A DNA stretch of 39,066 bases. Origin: Silene noctiflora. Its lineage: Eukaryota; Streptophyta; Magnoliopsida; Caryophyllales; Caryophyllaceae. The stretch spans positions 152,468 to 191,533 of the forward strand of contig VHZZ01000233.1 of the NCBI GenBank assembly GCA_009801015.1, read 5' to 3'. The notes beneath the pieces were generated by a model. The model was given only the letters and a program-made list of their open reading frames with translations. It was not told the DNA's origin and did no database searches. The translations under genes were made by a program, and so were the position numbers. Within the stretch, counting starts at the first letter, position 1. Every line of letters starts with the position of its first letter. Of this stretch, positions 32,290-39,066 are shown piece after piece.

Positions 32290-34205
32290 AGAAAATATGT
32301 TTGCACCGAACCTCCTGTTTCTATCACTAACAGTAGGAGCAGTGAGTAAGCAGAGAAATAAAAAAGCAGTGTCCAGCAAATCCTTGGCTCCTCATAAAGT
32401 GAAGATGATCCAAAGCCATGGGGATATCATTAGCATCGAGAAATCCTTTACTAATTGTATTATAGGTGCGATCATTTGGAGAACATCCGTTGTCCGCCAT
32501 CTCCTTTAAAATTTTGGTTGCATTACCTAACAACCCTTGCTTACATAGCACTTTGATCATTGTAGTGTAGGTATTTACATCTGGCTGCAACCGCTTGGCA
32601 ATAAGATAAGAGAACACCTCTTTTGCTTCCGCTAATCGCTCAGCTTCACAAAGGCCATTAATTATTGTATTAAATATGTAATAATATAAGGGGCCACTCC
32701 ATTATTCTCCATCTCTTTATGTATGGAAATCGCTGCATCAATCCATGCATTTCTTAAAAGACCGTCAAGCAATGCATTGGAAGTGACCACATTGGGTGCC
32801 CTCTTGCATATCCTTATAAATCAGGATTGCACATGGGAGTCACTTATGCTTGCATAAGGCATCAATAATAGTGTTATAGCTTGATAACATTTGGAACGAT
32901 AGATGTTCATTTAAGATGCATATCATGGAGCATCTCCAAAACTTTGTCAACCTTTTCCCACTAGCAATATCCATTGGTTAACCTTGAAAGTCACAACATC
33001 AAGCATACACCACCTTTCACCGTGATATTTAGGAGCATTTCAGCACTCCAAGCATTCCACGTAAACAGTACCCATCCAACAAAGCAACATTAGGCATAAC
33101 ACCATCAACAAAGCAACATTAGGCATGACACCATCTTTCCCAACAAAGCAACATTAGGCATGACACCATCAACAAAGCAACATTAGGCATGACACCATCT
33201 TTCACCGTGATATTTAGGAGCTTTTCCGCATGCTCCAGCACTCCACGTAAAACAGTACCCATCCAACAAGGCTGTTGAAAGTCACAACATTAGGCATGAC
33301 GCCATCTTTCACCTTGATCCTGAAGAGCTTTTCCGCATGCCTAATGTTGCTTTGTTGATGGTACCCATCTGAAAAGCTGGGTAAGTATTAACGGTCAGCG
33401 TGCACACCTCTCTTAGTCATAAATTCAAAAATAGCCCTTGCTTCGTCGAAATTACCTTCTTTGGAGTACATATCGACTAAGGTATTATAAGTGACAACAT
33501 TGGGCAAAATGCTCTTGGCTTTCATCTCCTTGAAAAGGCAAAGGACTTGGGATAACAGTCGGCCTTCACAAAGACTATCAATGACGGTGTTATAAATGAC
33601 AACATCGGGTTAAAAGGGGATTTAGACTCCCTATTTGAAACCAAGTTGAGGGCACCATCATTGGCAGTCGGATTGTATCCCAAGTTGACGAGTTTATGCA
33701 ACAATTGAACAGCCAAGTCGAATTTATCAGAAAGTATAAGTCCATTGAAAAAGGTATTTCTGATGATAGCATCAGGTGGATAACCATGCTTAAGATGCTT
33801 ATCCATGAGAGATAAGGCAAAATCGACACGGCCCAAACCACAATAACACTTGGCGAGAATACCAATGAAATGCACATCGGGCCGAATACCGGACAATTCA
33901 AATTGATTAAAGAGGGTAATGACAGTAGAGAAAGGGGGATTGGATTTAATCATAGATCTGGCATTAAACAACTGATTGAAGGTAATAATCGAAGGGCGAA
34001 GACGAAGAGAGTTCAATTGAGGACTATCGATTCCAGAAAACCCTAATCGACGTTGTTCAACAACAAGATCTAGAAATAATTGGGGATCGTCAACAACATC
34101 ATGATTAAAATAAGGAGAGTAATTTGGGGAAATTAATTGGGATTGAAATCGATATTGAAAAGGGGAAAGACGAAGAAGATTACCTGAGATTCTGAGTATC
34201 ATCAT
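32290..34205 (-). pseudogene. P-class (Rf-like) pentatricopeptide repeat pseudogene
   Basis: The start near 34205 (MMILRISGNLLRL) looks like an organelle-targeting presequence. PPR motifs follow: PSIITFNQLFNARS, PDVHFIGILAKCYCGLGRVD, PPDAIIRNTFFNGL. At about 33607 one base is missing, after which the PPR text continues in another frame (VVIYNTVIDSLCEGRLL, PNVVTYNTLVDMYSKEGNFDEA) until a TAA near 33389. 33010-33360 is then a rearranged minisatellite. C-terminal repeats reappear at 32617-32327 (PDVNTYTTMIKVLCKQGLL, PNDRTYNTISKGFLDAN). All motifs are about 35 residues without E/DYW domains, hence P class, a family of mitochondrial RNA-binding proteins including fertility restorers. Multiple breaks make it non-functional as drawn. 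Confidence 0.85.
33016..33367. repeat. Nested minisatellite inside the PPR pseudogene
   Basis: CAACAAAGCAACATTAGGCA followed by T(G/A)ACACCAT occurs four times in a row from about 33078 to 33206, with TTTCCC/TTTCACC spacers after alternate copies. The flank TTTCACCGTGATATTTAGGA and CACGTAAA(A)CAGTACCCATCC occur on both sides (33016 and 33201 starts), so a larger segment was also duplicated. At 33336-33367 an inverted copy (GCATGCCTAATGTTGCTTTG then TTGATGG) could pair with the direct copies. Confidence 0.8.
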
Positions 34206-35721
34206 CAACGGAATTAAATTTATGAGAAATTGAGAAGGGGATACTGGAAAAATGTAGAGACTCCTACTCAGTCTTATACTGCGGGGACGAGGGCAAATTC
34301 TTGTAATCTCCGTCTCAAATTAACACGGGTCAAATGTAACCGTATAAGATTTTCGGATATGTAGAAGAAATATAATTAAGTGCTCAAATGTCGAAACCCT
34401 AGGAGGTGTATATTAAATTGGCCCAACAAGCTTTTTTTTTTTACCTAATTATCATGGACAAGTCTGATTTGGGCCTGGATTCGAATTCTGATTTTGGGTT
34501 ATATGGGTAGAATTGTCTTACCCAAATTTTACTTAACAGGTCAAGTTAGTCGGGCCGAGTTTGAATACTAATTTGGGATATATGGGTTGGATTATGTGGA
34601 TTACGCATTTGAGTTGGAGTTAAAATATGGGCTAAAATGCAATCTTCTTATTTCAAAATGAATTATAATCGATATTAATATTTTAATCATAATTATGGCT
34701 TTCAATACTAATTTTGAAATAATTATTAAAACTAAGTTTATTTTAATAATTAATTTAATATTAAATATAAATTTGATTGTTAATTTTTAATAATTACTAC
34801 ACATTTAACATATAAGGAATTTTTTGGTTGATCACGGAACTTCAACTTCGTGGAAATTTCTAGTTAAGAAGAATTAAGTTCCATATTCCAATTGGGGTGA
34901 TTTGATAAAAATATTTGGCCCATATAGGAATTGAATCCCATATGAATTTCCGATGACAAAGGGGAAAGTAGTTCATTCAGAGTTTCAGCTTATATTAATG
35001 TGCCGGTTTTTAGGTCAATTAGGTCTTGCATTAACATTTACTAATTTTGCCTATGAAAAAACATGTAAGACGAACGGGATTATGAATCCAGTAATGACTG
35101 GTTTAGTTACGAATAATAGTAGTGTACACAATCAATAAGTCTTCCTTAAGATGTAATAACCATTTTAAATCTTAAAAAATGTCGAATACTACCATATAAT
35201 GGTAATAAAGACAAAACTTTTGACATTTTTTAGACTAATTATCATGTAATTTGATATATATTTTAACCTAATACCTGTCTTAAACCGGAATTTGTGGTAG
35301 ACAATGTAGCAACAAAATACAGGTGATTAGTGAGGCGATCAAACGAGTAGGGTAAGAGATGTATGGGAAAGACGTGAAAGGGCACGTGAAGAGTCACATG
35401 AAGAAGGGATAATACTTAATAGAGGTGAATAATGGTTATATTCTGATTACGTTAAACATTATAAAATATTATCTTCATAAATCATACATAAATTTTACAA
35501 AACAATGCACATATTTAGGAGCAGGAGGCAGAGGGTATGTACGGTAATTACTGTCAGACGCACTAACCTCCATCTCACGCCAACTCATTCTTGTTTTTAC
35601 TCATTGTCTTCTTCTTCTCCTCTCATTATTTTTTATTTATTTATGGAGTAGTCACTTGCATAAAATTAGGGTATCAAAAATCGTCTCACCTTATCGATGC
35701 TGGTGTAAAACAGTCGTAAGA
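34206..35721. other. Intergenic, AT-rich
   Basis: No gene is seen. 34455-34640 has TTGGGTT/GGGTTGGATT phrases like decayed repeat DNA. A small hairpin, TTAAAAAATGTCGAA at about 35172 and TTTTGACATTTTTTA at about 35219, encloses some 30 bases. The short frame at 34953-35138 has no recognisable feature. Confidence 0.5.
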
Positions 35722-36087
35722 TAGGTAGCACCAAAACGAATACGGATATGTGATATGCATTCCATAAATTTAGGACACGGGACACGTTATTTAAATTTAA
35801 TCAAATATATATTTATAGTTAAAATTAACGTATCATTTTATTTTTGTAAATGTATTTGATATTAAATTTAAATAATTGAAGNTGAAATTTGACTTTGACT
35901 ATAACTTATTCTCATTTTTCACTCAAACTCGTCTTCTAATCAATCTTTTTCAATCTTTCGACATCTCATTCCTCATTTATTGGTATCCGACACATTTAGG
36001 CGTGTCCGGCGTGTGTCCGATGAGTGTCGTGTCCGACACGGTGTCGGACACGGGACGACTGATTAGGAGGAGTGTTCGTGCTACCTA
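35722..36087. mobile_element. MITE with TAGGTAGCAC ends and GTGTCCGACAC core
   Basis: The terminal inverted repeat TAGGTAGCAC / GTGCTACCTA is perfect over 10 bp and bounds 366 bp. The interior is AT-rich on the left (with GGACACGGGACACG). A dense GTGTCCGA/TCGGACAC run on the right includes GTGTCCGACACGGTGTCGGA. The single ambiguous base of the window (35882) lies inside it. Confidence 0.7.
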
Positions 36088-36189
36088 GGTCATAAGTATA
36101 GGGGTGGATTTGGGGGAGGGAGAGAGAGGGCAAGTGCCATCACACGACCAAAAATATTTAGTTTATATATAAGTCAGTACCCTATATAT

Positions 36190-36265
36190 GCAATGTAATG
36201 ATAGTAGTGTAGTGGTAAGTTTAGGGGATTGATAACTTGTAAACGCGAGTTTGATTCCCACAAAC
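36190..36265 (+). mobile_element. tRNA-like SINE head
   Basis: AGTGTAGTGGTAAGTTTAGG has an A-box-like core and GCGAGTTTGATTCCCACAAA a B-box-like core some 35 bp later, as in the 17372-17470 SINE. No acceptor stem is visible, so it is not a tRNA gene. Confidence 0.5.
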
Positions 36266-36549
36266 AATATTATTTCGCTTTTTGGTCTTATTAGCTTTAA
36301 AAATAGCAAAAAATTTGCATAGATGACTTGAGGTGTAATTTTATTTGCACTTTTTTTCATTGCTTATTATATGATTTATATCTATGTAAGATTTATATTT
36401 ATTTTTAATATTTTACTGAAATATATGTAGTCTTTTACGATATTTAATCATGTATGTATGGCGATAAAAGAATACAATTACGTAAATAAACGCAATGTAA
36501 TATCAGAATTATCGTTAAAATATTTTGTGTCCTCCTAAACCAAAATTCT

Positions 36550-36945
36550 TGCATCCGTCCCTGATAAGTATCAGAGTAAAATTACAAATTTATTTGAAAA
36601 ATAAACCCGGCGTTACCCTGATCTAACAAAATGTTGGGTGCTTTGTAAACCTGGTAAATGGGTTAATTGGGTTCGGTCAGTTCGAGTTAAATCATTTTCA
36701 GGTGTATGAATTTGGGCTTGACCGGGTCAGGTTATTTTGAGTTCAGATCATTTTCAAGTATGTTATTTTCACGTTCTTTAGGAATAATTCTCAGTTTAGT
36801 AACAATAATTTAAACATTCAGCTTGGTTATTCCGTTCGGGTCATTTCAGATTACTAGTCATGTCCTAGTCCTTATTCGAGTGTCAGGGCGGATTATTTCG
36901 GACGGGTCCTTTGAGTCGGTTATTAGGAGAATTCAAGTTTACACA
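36550..36945. other. Repeat-like DNA with GGGTTCGGTCA / TTGACCGGGTC phrases
   Basis: There is no gene here. AATTCTTGCATCCGTCCCTGA at about 36545 looks like a MITE terminus. The rest is rich in CGGGTCA, GAGTTCAGATCATTTTCAAG and CATTTTCAGGTG phrases, resembling the TGACCC/CCTGAAAGTAACC-rich segment at about 20270-20440 in opposite orientation. Probably decayed transposon sequence. Confidence 0.4.
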
Positions 36946-36949
36946 AATT

Positions 36950-37140
36950 CTCATTGAAAACAATCGCTATCCGTCACAAGCTGCAGACGGATAATGCCAC
37001 TCTCACAATATGCAAGTGACACCAACTATAGAGTGTTCCATTTCCCCCTTCAACTTGCCCTCCCACCTACCTTATTGTAAAAGGGACATTATCCGTATTC
37101 AGTTTATGACGAATAATGTCCGTCACAAACAAACGGCTTT
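36950..37140. mobile_element. Hairpin-ended MITE, TCCGTCACAAG family, copy 3, upstream of CRP-2
   Basis: The left end CGCTATCCGTCACAAGCTGC carries a folding partner ACGGATAATG. The right end has GGACATTATCCG, then TTTATGACGAATAATGTCCG and TCACAAACAA. Interior phrases CTCACAATATGCAAGTG and CTTATTGTAAAAGGGACA match copy 1. It ends about 120 bp before the CRP-2 TATA box, so it may supply upstream promoter sequence. Confidence 0.7.
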
Positions 37141-37261
37141 CTCAAGTTTATTAGGCATAATAAAGGACAAAACTTTTACAGAGTACTTTGTAGTACAAAA
37201 TTGAAATTATTTGACGTGACGAGAGCACAACTACAAAGTAAGGCAAGAGAGAGTGCTCCAT

Positions 37262-37269
37262 TATATAAA
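37262..37269 (+). promoter_or_regulatory. TATA box of CRP-2
   Basis: TATATAAA lies 58 bp before the ATG at 37328, in a spacing that allows a short leader of about 30 bases. There is no other good TATA within 100 bp. Confidence 0.6.
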
Positions 37270-37327
37270 GGCCAATAGTATAGCACCCAAATATCTTGGT
37301 GTCCTACCCAAATATACGTAATTCAAA

Positions 37328-37633
37328 ATGACTGTGTCGGTAGAGACTAAAAACCTCACCCTCAAAACAGTTGCTTTCTTAATCTTCATTTTCTTCCTAA
37401 TTATAGTCTCTTCTCAAGCTAGATTATCTATTCTTGATTATGACAATATCCACCAAAATCCAAAACTTAAAACGGTTCGATTTCCGACAACTCGGAAAAT
37501 TCAGACTCGTTCTTCTTCTTTGGAGTGCACCCAAGATATATTTGTTTGCCAACAGGAATGTGAATTTTCAGGCTGTTTATTTACTTGTATTGATGATGTT
37601 GGATTTTCTTGTCTTTGCCATTGTGATCAATAG
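37328..37633 (+). CDS. Secreted cysteine-rich, defensin-like peptide (CRP-2)
   Basis: A single exon of 101 codons. A 13-residue polar lead precedes a strong hydrophobic segment (VAFLIFIFFLIIVSSQA), a likely signal peptide. A basic linker of about 30 residues (to TRKIQTRSSS) could be a propeptide, then eight cysteines fill the last 36 residues. The core spacing C-x6-C-x3-C-x8-C-x7-C-x-C resembles CRP-1 (C-x5-C-x3-C-x8-C-x6-C-x-C). Matching residues are CQxxCxF, Gly then Phe before the fourth core Cys, and Gly-aromatic before CxC. Extra cysteines sit inside the x8 loop and after the CxC. Unlike CRP-1 there is no intron after the signal peptide. AATAAA lies near 37830. Secretion is expected; function is unknown. 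Confidence 0.75.
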   Translation: MTVSVETKNLTLKTVAFLIFIFFLIIVSSQARLSILDYDNIHQNPKLKTVRFPTTRKIQTRSSSLECTQDIFVCQQECEFSGCLFTCIDDVGFSCLCHCDQ

Positions 37634-37861
37634 AGCTGCATTATGTCATCAGTGTAGCTCGATCCATAGCTATGTAATCCGGTTTCGGCATACATTTCTT
37701 GTCATGGGAAATTATGGTTTGTTGGGTTAGAAGATGAAGATATGAAGAACTAACAAGTGTCAAGAGATAAAGCAATCTTTGCTTGAATCGTGTGCATAAT
37801 TTGTAAATTTTTCTACTTTATTTCAATGTCTAATAAAAAAAAAAATCATTTCCTTGATTTT

Positions 37862-38580
37862 GGTAGCATTTTAGCTAATTTCTAAGTTTTGTACGTGTTT
37901 TATTTACATTTTAATCCTAATAACTCTCTGATAGAGTATTAGAACGGAAAGATCCATTTGATAATGAATTATACATTCTAAGCGTATTCTTGATAAACCA
38001 GCGTTCTTGTGTTTAGTTCAAGTCATAAATCGGTGAATTTTTAAACGATAATCTGATATTTGAGATTAACCTAAATGTTTATGTAACCTTTATCCTTATA
38101 CTTAATGAAATGGTCTTATCAATAATTAAACCGATTTACATAGGTTGTCTAATTTCATAGTTTTGCAAAGAACAACATTATTCTAGCTAATTTCATAGTT
38201 TTGTACTTATTTTAGATTTTAATCACTTTTCTTAAAAACCATAAAATCGTTAAGTTTTTAAATATCTGAGATTAACATAAGTTAAATATTTATGTAATTA
38301 ACCTTTATTCTAGTTAATGAGTTGGACTAACACGTGAGACAGATTTACATAAGTTTTTTTGTCCTATAAAACAAGATGGATGATTGAACCCTTCTGTATG
38401 GAATATAGCATTTCAGCTCATTTCCAAGTTTTGTACATGTTTTACATTTTAATCTCTTATTTTTTGCTTAAATTAAGCCATAAAACCGGAGAGTTTTTAA
38501 ACAACAACTTGATGTTCAAAACTAACTTAAATATTTACTTGTATATAATAACCTTTATTATAGTTACTGAGTTGGGAAAA
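37862..38580. repeat. Three diverged tandem copies downstream of CRP-2
   Basis: Copies start at about 37862, 38185 and 38398 with (T)AGCTAATTTC(A/T)(T/A)AGTTTTGTAC, then a GTTTTA(C)ATTTTAATC block, then a CATAAA(A)(T/C)CG..GAGTTTTTAAA block. They end with TGAGATTAAC, TAAATATTTATGTAA, AACCTTTATTC and TAGTTAATGAGTTGG-like text. Unit length is roughly 180-300 bp with indels. The first copy overlaps or abuts the CRP-2 3' end. The short frame at 38359-38589 lies in the third copy and is not a gene. Confidence 0.7.
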
Positions 38581-39066
38581 CTACTATAATCGAACCGTAC
38601 TTATGCTGTATATAATCCGAAACTACAAGAGTTAAAAAGGTAAAGTATTAATCTCGAGAACAATCCCACTTCTCATTTCGACTCGAATCGTGTTCACCAA
38701 AATTATGATTGGTTAAAATGGAATAATAATTTGGACTATCTTGATGAGAATCTTGATTAATTATATCATGTTTAAAAAGACCTTTTGAATTTTAGATTGA
38801 ATAGTTCTAAAGAAGTAGTTGGGTGTCCTTCAATAATTGTACTACCTTAGTATTCAATGTCATTGTGTCAAATGCAGAGGCCAATTGAAGGCCATAAAGG
38901 GCAAGGTACCACTCTAGTGGGTCTTTAGATGGAAATAAAGCACATCATGCAGGAGTAGTGTACCAACATTATCATGTCACGTCCTTGGCCTTTTTGAAGA
39001 CCGATCATATAGCTGAAGACGGGGTAAAATATTGTAGGATATATCCGTATATATCGTCAAGAAATT
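38581..39066. other. Right-hand end, no gene seen
   Basis: AT-rich sequence with no coding signal on either strand and no clear repeat structure. Confidence 0.5.

Noticed and set aside
36035-36060. GTGTCCGACACGG palindromes as a possible regulatory operator or CRISPR-like repeat
   Set aside because: They lie inside an element bounded by perfect TAGGTAGCAC inverted repeats, with no regular spacers; this is nuclear plant DNA, so CRISPR is not expected.

Overview
The window is nuclear DNA of a flowering plant. Split genes with GT-AG introns, a DYW-class PPR gene, a U-box/ARM E3 ligase and many small MITEs and tRNA-derived SINEs all point to a eudicot. Several MITE types are, from memory, common in Caryophyllales (pinks, chenopods, amaranths): the CGTCCCGGTCATTTG family, the TCCGTCACAAG hairpin family and the ATGAGAC/GTCTCAT family. 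That placement is an inference. One ambiguous base (n, 35882) suggests a draft assembly or BAC.

Left half (1-27510): four conserved genes. A U-box/ARM E3 ligase of the PUB42/43/44 type lies on + at 1958-5745 (three exons). A DYW PPR editing factor lies on - at 7462-9699 (single exon, At1g68930-like). A bHLH49-like transcription factor lies on - at 10874-14450 (seven coding exons) with a long leader region to about 15900. A WIT-type nuclear-envelope tail-anchored protein lies on + at 24224-27510, with a coding frame broken inside its large exon. From memory the Arabidopsis counterparts are the consecutive loci At1g68940, At1g68930, At1g68920 and At1g68910, so this looks like a conserved ancestral gene block. 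The 7-kb space between bHLH and WIT is AT-rich and full of MITE and SINE debris.

Right half (27511-39066): fast-evolving accessory content. Two small secreted cysteine-rich (defensin-like) peptide genes sit at 29454-30432 and 37328-37633. They share a Cys/Gly/aromatic spacing pattern and look like diverged members of one family. Between them is a decayed P-class PPR gene on - (about 32290-34205) with frameshifts, stops and an internal minisatellite. A perfect 27-bp inverted repeat lies just 3' of it. MITEs, a SINE and a diverged tandem repeat surround the second peptide gene.

The four left-hand genes have unrelated roles (ubiquitination, organelle RNA editing, transcription, nuclear envelope) and no sign of acting as one pathway; their proximity is best read as inherited synteny. 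Exon boundaries were set by eye from GT-AG sites, reading phase and remembered family sequence; no search was run.
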